A DNA stretch of 64,000 bases from contig NZ_QMIM01000007.1 in the NCBI RefSeq assembly GCF_003287355.1, forward strand, positions 1 through 64,000. The letters run 5' to 3'. The position numbers and the translations under genes were made by a program. This stretch comes from Halorubrum sp. 48-1-W. Lineage in GTDB: Archaea > Halobacteriota > Halobacteria > Halobacteriales > Haloferacaceae. A model generated the notes under the pieces. That model was not told where the DNA came from. It ran no database searches and saw only the letters and a program-made list of their open reading frames with translations. Positions 16,547 to 25,050 of this stretch are shown here, piece by piece (the first letter of the stretch is position 1; every line of letters starts with the position of its first letter).

Positions 16547-18034
16547 TCACCCGTCCAGCCGCTCGCGGAGGAGCCCGTTCACCTGGCCGGGGTCGGCGCT
16601 CCCGCCGGTGGCCTGCATCACCTGTCCGACGAGGAAGTTGATCGCGCCGTCGTCGCCGTCGTGGTAGTCCGCGACCGCCCCCGGGTTGTCGTCGATGGCG
16701 GCGTCGACGGCGGTTTCCACCTCGCCGGCCTCGGCCTTCCCGAGCCCCTCGCGGTCGATCACGGCGTCGGGGCCCTCGCCCTCGTCGAGCATCTCCCGGA
16801 GGACCACCTCCTCGGCGTTCTTCACCGTCAGCTCCTCGGCGGCCACCAGCTCGATCAGGCGTTTGAACTCGTCGAGCCGGTCGCTTACGTCCGTGATCGC
16901 CAGCTCCCGGTAGTTGAGCTCGCCGAGGAGGTTGTCGGCGACCCACGTCGCCGCCAGCTCGGGGTCGTACTCGCCGGCGACGTCCTCGAAGAAGTCGGCG
17001 ACCTCCTTCGTCGAGGTCAGCTTCGAGGCTGCCTCCCCGTCGAGGCCGTACTCCTCGCGGAAGCGCTCGCGGCGGGCGTCCGGCAGCTCCGGGATCGGGA
17101 TCTCCGCCTTCCAGTCGGCCACCTCGAGCGCGGGGAGGTCGGCCTCCCGGAAGTAGCGGTAGTCCTTCTCGGCCTCCTTCGAGCGCATCGAGACGGTGAC
17201 GCCGCGCGCCTCGTCCCAGTGGCGGGTCTCCTGTTCGATCTCGCGACCCCGCCGGAGCACGTTCCGCTGACGAGTGATCTCGTAGGCGAGCGCCTTCTCC
17301 GCGCCCTTGTGACTCGAGATGTTCTTGACCTCGGCACGGTTGACGTCGGCGAGCACCGCGTCGGGGACGGAGCCGTCCGCCGCCATCTCGTCGGCGTCGA
17401 CGAGCGAGACGTTGGCGTCGACGCGGAGGCTGCCGTCCCGTGTCGCGTCGAAGACGCCGAGGTACTCGAGCACCTCCTCGAGCTTCGCGAGGAACGCCCG
17501 GGTCTCCGCCGGCGACCGGAAGTCGGGCTCGGTGACGACCTCCATCAGCGGCGTCCCCGCGCGGTTGTAGTTCACGAGCGTGTGGGTCGCCGACTCGATG
17601 GAGCCGCCCGCGTGCTGGATGCTTCCCGGGTCCTCCTCGAGGTGCGCGCGCGTGATCCCGATGGTTCGACGATCGCCGTCGACGGACACTTGGAGCTCGC
17701 CGTCCGCACAGATCGGCGCGTCGTACTGGGTGAGCTGGAAGTTCTTCGGCAGGTCGGGGTAGTAGTAGTTCTTCCGGTGGAACGTGGTCGTCTCCGGGAT
17801 GTCGGCGTCGATCGCCTTCCCGACCTTCACCGCGCTCTCGACGGCGGCCTCGTTGAGGACCGGCAGCGCGCCGGGTAGCCCGAGACAGGTCGGACACGTG
17901 CGCGTGTTCGGCTCCTCGTCGTCGGCCGGCTCCGTCGAACAGCCACAGAAGACCTTCGTGTCGGTCTCGAGCTGGACGTGGACCTCCAACCCGATCACGA
18001 CCGCCCGCTCCTCGCTCGCGGTCTGTGTACTCAT
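16547..18034 (-). CDS. gatB: Asp/Glu-tRNA amidotransferase subunit B
   Basis: A 495-aa GatB, the kinase and tRNA-binding subunit that activates the mischarged Asp-tRNA(Asn) or Glu-tRNA(Gln) for amidation. GLEVHVQLETDTKVFC opens the catalytic domain; the zinc site is formed by FCGCS and TCPTCLG; NYNRAGTPLMEVVTEPD is the conserved core. The C-terminal third (from about 330) is the helical YqeY tail domain. The ATG at 18034 lies about 25 bp after the minus-strand box GATTTAGGT. GatA and GatC are not in this window. Confidence 0.96.
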   Translation of the reverse strand: MSTQTASEERAVVIGLEVHVQLETDTKVFCGCSTEPADDEEPNTRTCPTCLGLPGALPVLNEAAVESAVKVGKAIDADIPETTTFHRKNYYYPDLPKNFQLTQYDAPICADGELQVSVDGDRRTIGITRAHLEEDPGSIQHAGGSIESATHTLVNYNRAGTPLMEVVTEPDFRSPAETRAFLAKLEEVLEYLGVFDATRDGSLRVDANVSLVDADEMAADGSVPDAVLADVNRAEVKNISSHKGAEKALAYEITRQRNVLRRGREIEQETRHWDEARGVTVSMRSKEAEKDYRYFREADLPALEVADWKAEIPIPELPDARRERFREEYGLDGEAASKLTSTKEVADFFEDVAGEYDPELAATWVADNLLGELNYRELAITDVSDRLDEFKRLIELVAAEELTVKNAEEVVLREMLDEGEGPDAVIDREGLGKAEAGEVETAVDAAIDDNPGAVADYHDGDDGAINFLVGQVMQATGGSADPGQVNGLLRERLDG

Positions 18035-18170
18035 TAGCGGGTCGTTGCGGGCGGGTCACCTAAATCGTGTCGGCACGGGCGGACGCGGGGGTTCGGCGAC
18101 GGCGGTTCCACGAACCCTCGGCGTCGACGGTTCCACAAACCCTTATGCTCGCGCGGGCGACTCCCGAGAC

Positions 18171-18866
18171 ATGAGCGATCTCCCGGACGACTTCGACTGT
18201 ACCGTGACCAACTGGGAGTACATCTACGGCCTCTGCCGGAACGTCTCGAACGAGGTGAAACGCGACGACTTCGAACCCGACGTCGTCGTCGCGCTCGCCC
18301 GCGGCGGCTGGTTCGCGGGCCGTTGTATCTGTGACTTCCTCGGGCTCGACGACCTGACGAGCCTCAAGATGGAACACTACGTCGGCGCGGCCGACAAGGC
18401 CGACGAGCCGCAGATCCGCTACCCGATGCCGGAGGGGAGCGTCGAGGACAAGGACGTGTTGATCATCGACGACATCGCCGACACCGGCGGCTCGATCCGC
18501 CGCGCAGAGGAGTACGTCGAGGAACGCGACGCGGCCACGGTCCACACCGCGACGCTCCAGCTGCTCGACACCTCGGAGTTCGACCCCGACTTCGTCGGCG
18601 AGCGGCTCGAGACGTGGACGTGGGTGGTCTACCCGTGGAACTTCATCGAGGACATGATCGACATCATCGCGGGCGCGATGGAGCGCGCCGCGGCGACGAC
18701 GTTCGACCGCGAGGCGATCCGGCACCACCTCGAGGCGGACCACGGGGTCGGCCGCATCGAGATGGAGGTCGCCCAGCCCGGGCGGCTCGACGAGGTGCTC
18801 GCGGAGATGGAGCGCCGCGGGGTGACCGAGTCGGTCGGGGAGGACGCCTGGGCGCTCGCGGAGTGA
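18171..18866 (+). CDS. Phosphoribosyltransferase, Gpt/HPRT-like
   Basis: A 231-aa type I phosphoribosyltransferase. Residues 96-108 are the PRPP-binding motif VLIIDDIADTGGS; ALARGGWFAGR near residue 40 is the preceding loop. The last 70 residues are a helical extension. Close haloarchaeal relatives are annotated as xanthine or hypoxanthine phosphoribosyltransferases; the base specificity cannot be read from sequence alone. CCTTATGC (18141-18148) about 25 bp upstream is a fair TATA box for a leaderless start at 18171. It is divergent from gatB and followed 7 nt later by an HD hydrolase, perhaps another nucleotide-metabolism step. Confidence 0.88.
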   Translation: MSDLPDDFDCTVTNWEYIYGLCRNVSNEVKRDDFEPDVVVALARGGWFAGRCICDFLGLDDLTSLKMEHYVGAADKADEPQIRYPMPEGSVEDKDVLIIDDIADTGGSIRRAEEYVEERDAATVHTATLQLLDTSEFDPDFVGERLETWTWVVYPWNFIEDMIDIIAGAMERAAATTFDREAIRHHLEADHGVGRIEMEVAQPGRLDEVLAEMERRGVTESVGEDAWALAE

Positions 18867-18873
18867 GCCCGGG

Positions 18874-19590
18874 ATGGTCGCCGACGGGACCGACGGACGC
18901 GACGGTGGCGGGGACGCCGAGGTCGACGCCAGCGGGGACGCCGAGGTCGATGCCAGCGGCGATCCGGCTGAGGGGTCGGATTCGGACGCCGCCATCGACG
19001 CGATCCTCGGGGCGTACGCGCTCAAGGACGAGGGGCGGACGGGGTGGCAGCTCCGCGGCGTCGACGCCCCGGAGTCGGTCGCCGCGCACACGTGGGGCGT
19101 CGCGTACCTCGTGCTGGCGCTTGGCGACCGGTTCCGCGAGGACCTGCCCGGCGTCGACCTCGACCGCGCGCTCCGGCTCGCGGTCGTCCACGACGTCGCC
19201 GAGGCGGAGACGGGCGACGTGGCGACGCGCGCCGACTCGACTGCCGACCGCGTCGACCGCGAGCGGAAGGAGGCGGTCGAACGCGCCGTGATGGTCGACC
19301 TCGTGGGGGCGCTCCCGGACGGCGTCCGGGACGCGTGGGAGGAGTACGAGGCTCGGGAGACGCCGGAGGCCGTCCTCGTCAAGGAGTGTGACCTGCTCGA
19401 CACCTGTCTCCAGGCGGTCGTCTACGAGCGCGACGACCGGTACGACCCCACGGACGGTACGCCGGAGGCGTTCGCGGAGTACGACGCGCTCGAGGAGTTC
19501 TTCGCGACGGCCGAACCCCGGCTCCGCACCGATGCCGGACGTGCGCTCTTCGAGCAACTCCGGGAACGGTATCGGGGGATGCGGGACTGA
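18874..19590 (+). CDS. HD-domain hydrolase, YfbR/HDDC2-like 5'-nucleotidase
   Basis: About 238 aa. The metal site is visible as APESVAAHTWGVAYL (His72), VVHDVAEAETGD (His106-Asp107) and a later VKECDLLDT (Asp), the pattern of HD hydrolases that dephosphorylate deoxynucleoside monophosphates. Residues 1-40 are a low-complexity acidic leader with the repeat EVDASGD twice, so the functional start could be downstream. It follows the phosphoribosyltransferase by 7 nt, probably one operon. Confidence 0.83.
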   Translation: MVADGTDGRDGGGDAEVDASGDAEVDASGDPAEGSDSDAAIDAILGAYALKDEGRTGWQLRGVDAPESVAAHTWGVAYLVLALGDRFREDLPGVDLDRALRLAVVHDVAEAETGDVATRADSTADRVDRERKEAVERAVMVDLVGALPDGVRDAWEEYEARETPEAVLVKECDLLDTCLQAVVYERDDRYDPTDGTPEAFAEYDALEEFFATAEPRLRTDAGRALFEQLRERYRGMRD

Positions 19591-19727
19591 TCCGGCCCGC
19601 CGGAGGGCGACGGTCGCGGGGTGGAGGCCGTACACCGGCCGTTCCCGTGGAACCCCGTCCCGACAGCGTAGAATAGGAAGTAAATTAACTCCCAAGACGG
19701 TACCCTCTCTGAGACGGAGCCTCACGC

Positions 19728-21176
19728 ATGTCCGATCACACCGACCTCCTCGTTATCGGCGGGGGGATAAGCGGGGCATCGCTTCTGTACACGGTCTCGA
19801 AGTTCACCGACGTCGAGGACGTCACGCTGATCGAGAAGGAGTCCGAGATCGCGGCGGTGAACTCCCACCACACGAACAACTCCCAGACGCTCCACTTCGG
19901 CGACATCGAGACGAACTACACGCTCGAGAAGGCCGAGGAGGTCAAGGAGGGCGCGGAGCTGCTCGCGGGGTACCTCGAGAACGTCGACCCCGACCGCGAG
20001 ATGCACGACAGGCGTAGCAAGATGGTGCTCGCGGTGGGCGAAGCGGAGGTCGCGGAGCTCGAGGCCCGCTACCACGACGAGGGGTTCGGCGAGCTCTTTC
20101 CCAAGCTCGAACCCATCGGCCGCGAGGAGATCGCGGAGATCGAGCCCAAGGTCGTCGAGGGGCGTGACCCCGACACGGAACTGCTCGCGCTCCAGACGCC
20201 CGACGGCTACGTCCTCGATTACGGCATGATCGCGGAGTCGTTCGTCGAGGCCGCCCGCACCGAGGCGGGCGTCTCGGTCCACCTCGGTACGGAAGTGACC
20301 GATATCGACGAGGGCGGAGAGGGGTTCACCGTCGAGACCGACGACGGCGACTTCGCGGCCGACGCGGTCGCCGTCGCTGCCGGCTCACACAGCCTCCAGT
20401 TCGCCCAGGAGATGGGCTACGGCGAGGACATGTCGCTTTTGCCCGTCGCGGGGAGCTTCTTCCTCGCCGACGACCTGCTGAACGGGAAGGTGTACACCCT
20501 CCAGATGAAGAAGCTACCCTTCGCAGCGGTCCACGGCGACGCCGACGTCCACGACCCGAGCGTCACCCGGTTCGGCCCGACCGCGAAGCTCGTACCCGCC
20601 CTCGAGCGCGGCGAGCTCTCAACGGTCGGCGACTTCGCCGACGTCTTCGGGTTCACCCTGTCGTCGTTCCTGAGCTACGCGAACGTCCTCGCCGACAGGA
20701 TCCTGTTCCCGTACGTGGTCCGGAACCTGGTGTACGACCTGCCCGTCGTCGGGAAGCGCACGTTCCTCCCGCACGTACGGAAGGTCGTCCCGAGCGTCGA
20801 GGTCGGGGACATCGACCGCGCGAAGGGGTACGGGGGGGTCCGCCCGCAGATCGTCGACACCGAGTCGAAGGAGCTCGACATGGGCGAAGCGAAGATCCAC
20901 GGCGACGGGATCCTGTTCAACATCACGCCGTCGCCCGGCGCGTCGACCGCACTGAAGAACGCCATGGTCGACACGCGGACCCTCCTCGAGTTCCTCGATT
21001 CGACGTACACCTTCGACGAGGAGGCGTTCCGCGCGGAGACGATAGACAACTTCCCGCGCCTCGGCGACGGCGAGAGCAGCGACGAAGACGCCGGCGAGAG
21101 CAGCGACGAAGACGCCGGCAGCGACGGGACGGTACCCTCCGAGGACGCCTCGAGCGCCATCGAGGCGGACGACTGA
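19728..21176 (+). CDS. FAD-dependent oxidoreductase, malate:quinone oxidoreductase-like
   Basis: A 482-aa flavoprotein with the dinucleotide-binding motif LLVIGGGISGASLLY at residues 7-21 and the second FAD strand VTLIEKESEIA. The segment HHTNNSQTLHFGDIETNYT and the substrate-domain block GGVRPQIVDTESKEL resemble the Mqo and L-2-hydroxyglutarate oxidase group; malate is a reasonable but unproven substrate. The last 40 residues are an acidic tail containing a tandem repeat (GESSDEDA twice). An A/T-rich box AGTAAATTAAC (19679-19689) lies about 40 bp upstream. Confidence 0.82.
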   Translation: MSDHTDLLVIGGGISGASLLYTVSKFTDVEDVTLIEKESEIAAVNSHHTNNSQTLHFGDIETNYTLEKAEEVKEGAELLAGYLENVDPDREMHDRRSKMVLAVGEAEVAELEARYHDEGFGELFPKLEPIGREEIAEIEPKVVEGRDPDTELLALQTPDGYVLDYGMIAESFVEAARTEAGVSVHLGTEVTDIDEGGEGFTVETDDGDFAADAVAVAAGSHSLQFAQEMGYGEDMSLLPVAGSFFLADDLLNGKVYTLQMKKLPFAAVHGDADVHDPSVTRFGPTAKLVPALERGELSTVGDFADVFGFTLSSFLSYANVLADRILFPYVVRNLVYDLPVVGKRTFLPHVRKVVPSVEVGDIDRAKGYGGVRPQIVDTESKELDMGEAKIHGDGILFNITPSPGASTALKNAMVDTRTLLEFLDSTYTFDEEAFRAETIDNFPRLGDGESSDEDAGESSDEDAGSDGTVPSEDASSAIEADD

Positions 21177-21267
21177 CCGGGTCCGGCCGATCGACCGCGA
21201 CCCGTCCTCCGGCGATCCTCCCGCCGAACGACACGCGTAAGGCGCCGACGCGCGGACCCGATCCCGT

Positions 21268-21447
21268 ATGACCGACGAGGACGGCGACGGTCCGGGTGGC
21301 GTCGACGGTCCGGAACGTGTCGACGGTCCGGAACGTGTCGACGACACGCGTCTCGCTCGCCGGTGGCGCGCGCTCGACCGCGGCTGGCAGGCGCTCCTCC
21401 TGGGCCTCTCGATCGTCGCGGTCCAGCTCGCGGTCCAGTCCCTCTGA
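21268..21447 (+). CDS. 59-aa single-span membrane protein coupled to the YeiH gene
   Basis: Residues 1-30 are acidic and polar with a near-perfect repeat (VDGPERVDGPERVDD); residues 38-59 (RGWQALLLGLSIVAVQLAVQSL) form one membrane helix at the C-terminus. Its TGA overlaps the ATG of the next gene (TGATG), the classic arrangement for coupled translation. I do not recognise a family. It could be a small subunit or folding partner of the exporter. Confidence 0.65.
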   Translation: MTDEDGDGPGGVDGPERVDGPERVDDTRLARRWRALDRGWQALLLGLSIVAVQLAVQSL

Positions 21448-22442
21448 TGACGCTTCTCGACGACCTCGGGCCGTACCTCCCCGGGCTGGCGTTGCTCGGC
21501 GGCGGCGCGCTGCTCGCGACGCTGGTCGGCGGGGCGGTTCCGGGGCTCCAGCCGCTCGTCGTCGCGGTCGCCCTCGGCGTCGCCGTGGCGAACACAGTGG
21601 GAACGCCGGCCGTCGCCGGACCGGGTGTGACCCTCCACAAGCTCGCGTTGGAGACGGGGATCGTCCTCCTCGGCGCGGCGATCGCGATCGAGGAGCTGGT
21701 GGCCGCCGGGCCGACGGTCATCGGGCTGGTGGTGGTCGTCGTCGCCGGCGGACTCCTCCTCTCGGAGGCTATCGCCCGCGGCGTCTTCCGGATCGGGGGA
21801 ACGACGCCGTCGCTTCTGGCGGCGGGCGCGAGCGTCTGCGGCGTCTCCGCCGTCGTGGCCGTCGGCCGGGTGCTGGAGGCGCGGGGGGCGGCGCTCACGT
21901 TCGCGGCCGCGACGGTCCTGCTCTTCGACGCGGTCACGCTCGTGGCGTTTCCGCTGGCGGGCGAGTGGCTCGGGCTGACCGGCCGGCAGTTCGGCGTGTG
22001 GGCCGGCCTCAGCATGTTCTCGACCGGCCCGGTCGCGGCCGCGGGGTTCGCCCACTCGGTCGAGGCGGGCCAGTGGGCGACGGTGACGAAGCTCGCGCGC
22101 AACTCGCTTCTGGGCGGCGTCGCCGTCGTCTACTCGGTCGCGTACGCGGCGCGCTCCGCGACCGACCCGGAGGCTCGAGAGCTGTGGGCGGAGTTCCCCA
22201 AGTTCCTGCTCGGCTTCCTGCTCGTCGCCACGATCGCCAACGTCGGGGTGCTCTCGCCCGCCGCGATCGAGTCGATCACCGCGACCTCCGACGGGCTCTT
22301 CCTCGTCGCCTTCGTGGGGCTCGGGCTGTCGATCCGGGTCCGCGAGCTCCGGGCGGTCGGCCTCGCGCCGGTCGGCGCGGTACTCGTCCACCTGCTCGTC
22401 GTGAGCGCGCTGACGCTGACGGCGGTGCGGTGGTTGCTGTGA
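21447..22442 (+). CDS. YeiH-family putative sulfate exporter
   Basis: A 331-aa polytopic membrane protein of the UPF0324/YeiH type, with about ten helices. KLALETGIVLLGAAIAIEELV, SLLAAGASVCGVSAVVAV (the conserved CGxSA motif) and FPKFLLGFLLVATIAN are the family blocks. The start at 21447 overlaps the stop of the 59-aa gene; the open frame upstream of it is not protein-like. Sulfate or sulfite export is the usual annotation and is weakly supported experimentally. Confidence 0.88.
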   Translation: MTLLDDLGPYLPGLALLGGGALLATLVGGAVPGLQPLVVAVALGVAVANTVGTPAVAGPGVTLHKLALETGIVLLGAAIAIEELVAAGPTVIGLVVVVVAGGLLLSEAIARGVFRIGGTTPSLLAAGASVCGVSAVVAVGRVLEARGAALTFAAATVLLFDAVTLVAFPLAGEWLGLTGRQFGVWAGLSMFSTGPVAAAGFAHSVEAGQWATVTKLARNSLLGGVAVVYSVAYAARSATDPEARELWAEFPKFLLGFLLVATIANVGVLSPAAIESITATSDGLFLVAFVGLGLSIRVRELRAVGLAPVGAVLVHLLVVSALTLTAVRWLL

Positions 22443-22595
22443 CCTCCGGAGTGCGCGTTCTCCGCGAGCAGAAGGTCTCGGCGTGGTGAACGCCCGTTTA
22501 ATACCTCCGAGCCCCTATATAAGGCAGTCGACCGAGGCGACCGCTCCGAGACGGCAGCGACCGCATCGTTCGGTTCGACGACCGAGTTGAGCAAT

Positions 22596-23057
22596 ATGAC
22601 AACATTCGAGTACGAGATCGAGATCGCAGCCCCCGTCGAGCGCGTCTTCGCGTTCGACAGCACCCCGGAGAACTGGCCCCGAACGATGGCCGGTCTGCGC
22701 GATTTCGAGGTGCTGAGCGAGACCGAAACCGGAGCGGAGATGCGCGCGACGTACAAGCTGCTCGGGATCGCGACGAAGATGGAGATGGAGATGACCGTCG
22801 TCGAGCCGAACGCGGAGATGGCGGTCACGATCGACAGCGACGGGATGCGCGGCGAGACGCGCAACCGCTACGTCGCGAGCGGGGACGGAACCCGGATCCT
22901 CCACCGGACGGACTACGAGATGGGCGACTCGCTGCGCGACCGCCTCCTGGAGCCCGTCGCGAGACGGTACAACGAGCGACAGCTGAAGGCTCACTTGGAG
23001 AACACGAGGGATCTCATCGAGGCCGAGATCGAAGCGGAAACCGCGACGCCGGCCTAG
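22596..23057 (+). CDS. SRPBCC (START-like) family protein
   Basis: A 153-aa helix-grip protein related to polyketide cyclase and CoxG-type proteins. It opens with TFEYEIEIAAPVERVFAFDS, the typical first strand and helix, and has alternating strands in the middle and a long C-terminal helix (EPVARRYNERQLKAHLENTRDL). Such proteins bind hydrophobic ligands; the ligand is unknown. TATATAAGG (22516-22524) lies about 70 bp upstream, so a leader of about 45 nt is likely. Single gene. Confidence 0.85.
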   Translation: MTTFEYEIEIAAPVERVFAFDSTPENWPRTMAGLRDFEVLSETETGAEMRATYKLLGIATKMEMEMTVVEPNAEMAVTIDSDGMRGETRNRYVASGDGTRILHRTDYEMGDSLRDRLLEPVARRYNERQLKAHLENTRDLIEAEIEAETATPA

Positions 23058-23082
23058 TTAGGTCCCGTTTCGCCGCGTGTTG

Positions 23083-23136
23083 CCAGTTCGTTCCCTGTCG
23101 CCAGTTCGTTCCCCGTCCCCAGTTCATTCCTTATAA
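23083..23136. repeat. 18-bp tandem repeat, three copies, in the mtnP promoter
   Basis: Units of 18 bp beginning CCAGTTCGTTCC start at 23083, 23101 and 23119. The third has drifted (CCAGTTCATTCC) and runs directly into the TATA-like CTTATAAGTA (23130-23139), 22-31 bp before the mtnP ATG. The array sits where an activator would bind. Confidence 0.85.
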
Positions 23137-23160
23137 GTAGCGAGCGGGCGGATCCCGGCC

Positions 23161-24051
23161 ATGAGCACGATCGGCTTCATCGGCGGCAGCGGGATCTACG
23201 AGGCGCTTCCCCTGAACGACGTACGCGAGGTCGAGTACGACACGCCCTACGGCGAGCCCAGCGACGCGGTCACGATCGGCGAGTTCGCCGACACGGGCCG
23301 TGAGGTCGCGTTCCTCCCCAGACACGGCTCGAACCACGGCGTCTCGCCCACCGACCTCCCGTACCGCGCGAACATGTACGCCCTGAAGCGGGCGGGCGTG
23401 ACCCACGTCTTCGCGTCGAACGCGGTCGGCAGCCTCAAAGAGGAGCTGGCGCCGGGCACGCTCGTCGTCCCCGACCAGATCTACGACCGGACCAAGCGTC
23501 GCGACCTCTCGTTTTACGGCGACGGCGTCGTCGTTCACCAGCCCTTCGCGGACCCGTACAGCCCCGAACTCGTCGACCACCTCGCCGAGGCCGCGGAGTC
23601 CGTCGTCGGCGGCGAGGGCGACGAGGACGACCCCGGTGACACGCGGGTCGTGAAGGGCGGGACCTACGTCTGTATCGAGGGGCCGCAGTACTCCACGCGC
23701 GCGGAATCGGAGTTCTACAGGAGCCAGGGGTGGGACCTCGTCGGCATGACGGCGGTCCCCGAGGCGAAACTGGCCCGCGAAGCGGAGATCGCGTACGCGA
23801 CGATCGCGGGTGTCACCGACTACGACGTCTGGAAGGCGGACAGCGAGGTGACCCTCGAGGAGGTCCTGGAGAACGCCGAGCGGAACCAGGCGGCGATCGA
23901 GGCAGTCGTCGAGGAGGCGGTCCGGACGCTCCCCGACGACCACGAGTGTGCGGCACACACCGCGCTCGCGGGGACCGTGAACACGCCGACCGAGGCGATC
24001 CCGGAGGACACCCGGGAACGCGTCGAGCCGCTGCTCGGCGAGTACCTCTAA
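23161..24051 (+). CDS. mtnP: S-methyl-5'-thioadenosine phosphorylase
   Basis: A 296-aa member of the PNP/MTAP family that cleaves MTA with phosphate, salvaging adenine and the methylthio sugar. The N-terminus IGFIGGSGIYEAL, the phosphate loop LPRHGSNHGVSP, the SNAVGSLKEELAPG block and the active-site region GPQYSTRAESEFYR are intact. The final ITDYDVWK-like segment (VTDYDVWKADSE) carries the purine-contact Asp residues. It is leaderless by its TATA spacing, with three direct repeats just upstream. Confidence 0.93.
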   Translation: MSTIGFIGGSGIYEALPLNDVREVEYDTPYGEPSDAVTIGEFADTGREVAFLPRHGSNHGVSPTDLPYRANMYALKRAGVTHVFASNAVGSLKEELAPGTLVVPDQIYDRTKRRDLSFYGDGVVVHQPFADPYSPELVDHLAEAAESVVGGEGDEDDPGDTRVVKGGTYVCIEGPQYSTRAESEFYRSQGWDLVGMTAVPEAKLAREAEIAYATIAGVTDYDVWKADSEVTLEEVLENAERNQAAIEAVVEEAVRTLPDDHECAAHTALAGTVNTPTEAIPEDTRERVEPLLGEYL

Positions 24052-24075
24052 CCCTGGGCGAGTGCGGCCGGTTCG

Positions 24076-25050
24076 TCAGTCCGCGACCGCCTCCGACTCA
24101 CCCATCGCGGCCGTGGGGTCGCGGATCCACAGGTCGCCGAACAGGTCGTCCTGTCGGAGCCGTACGGTCCCGCGGTGGGCCATGAACAACAGCGCGAGGA
24201 ACGTCATGAACGGCCTGCCGCCGGCCGACTCCACCTCGGCGAAGAGCACCTCCACGCGGCCGCCCTCGAAGTGCGGGCGCAACGCGGCCTCCACCTCGGC
24301 TATCACCTCCTCGATGTCCTCGTCGTGGGTGCGGTCCGTCGCCTCGCCCGCGGTCGGCTCCCCCTCGCGGCGGAACTCGTCGCCGGCGTGGTAATCGAGC
24401 GTCTGCGTCCCGCGGCCGTAGCCGCGCGGCGACTCCGAGGTGTCGTACTCGCGGGAGTCCTTCCACCACGAGTCGCGTTCGGCCTCGCGGAGCTCGCGGA
24501 CGAGTTCGTCGAGCGTCTCGGGCGAGCCCCGGGTGTTCTTGCGGTCGAGCCGGCGGTCCATCTCCGCCTCCAGCCGATCGATCGGGTCGAACGCCGGGTC
24601 CGCGGGGTCGTCGGCACCGCCCTCCATCGCCAGCTCCCACGGCTCCGGACCCTCCTCGTCCTCGTCGTCGTCGGCCAACATCCCGTCGCTTTTCATCCGG
24701 AGCAGGACGCTCGCGTAGAACAGCGCGCGACCCGTCGTCCGGAGGTCGGTCTCGTCGAGCTTCTCGAGGAAGGCGTCGGTCACCCGGACGATGTCGATGT
24801 CCCACGGCTCGATCTCACCCTCCTCCGCGAGCTGGACGAGGAGCTCGACCGGCTCAACCTCGTCGCCGTCGGTCGGGCCGTGGCCCTCGGCGTCCTCCGC
24901 GTCCTCGACGGTGTCGCCGGCCTCGACGATGTCGTCTCCCGCCGACCCGTCGCCGCCGAACGCCGGGCTCGCGCCGTCGCGCTCGCTCGTCAGGTCCAGG
25001 TCGGGCACGCCGCCGCCCGCCCCGGCGTCGGCGGAGCCGTCGTCAGTCAT
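24076..25050 (-). CDS. scpA: Segregation and condensation protein ScpA
   Basis: A 324-aa kleisin that links the heads of the SMC dimer. Residues 65-130 are the N-terminal kleisin domain (EPVELLVQLAEEGEIEPWDI with the usual phrase IDIVRVTDAFLEKL), and residues 265-315 the C-terminal winged-helix part (GGRPFMTFLALLFMAHRGTVRL). The first 60 residues and a middle segment are acidic and probably disordered. It overlaps smc by 8 nt and is therefore coupled to it. Confidence 0.93.
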   Translation of the reverse strand: MTDDGSADAGAGGGVPDLDLTSERDGASPAFGGDGSAGDDIVEAGDTVEDAEDAEGHGPTDGDEVEPVELLVQLAEEGEIEPWDIDIVRVTDAFLEKLDETDLRTTGRALFYASVLLRMKSDGMLADDDEDEEGPEPWELAMEGGADDPADPAFDPIDRLEAEMDRRLDRKNTRGSPETLDELVRELREAERDSWWKDSREYDTSESPRGYGRGTQTLDYHAGDEFRREGEPTAGEATDRTHDEDIEEVIAEVEAALRPHFEGGRVEVLFAEVESAGGRPFMTFLALLFMAHRGTVRLRQDDLFGDLWIRDPTAAMGESEAVAD

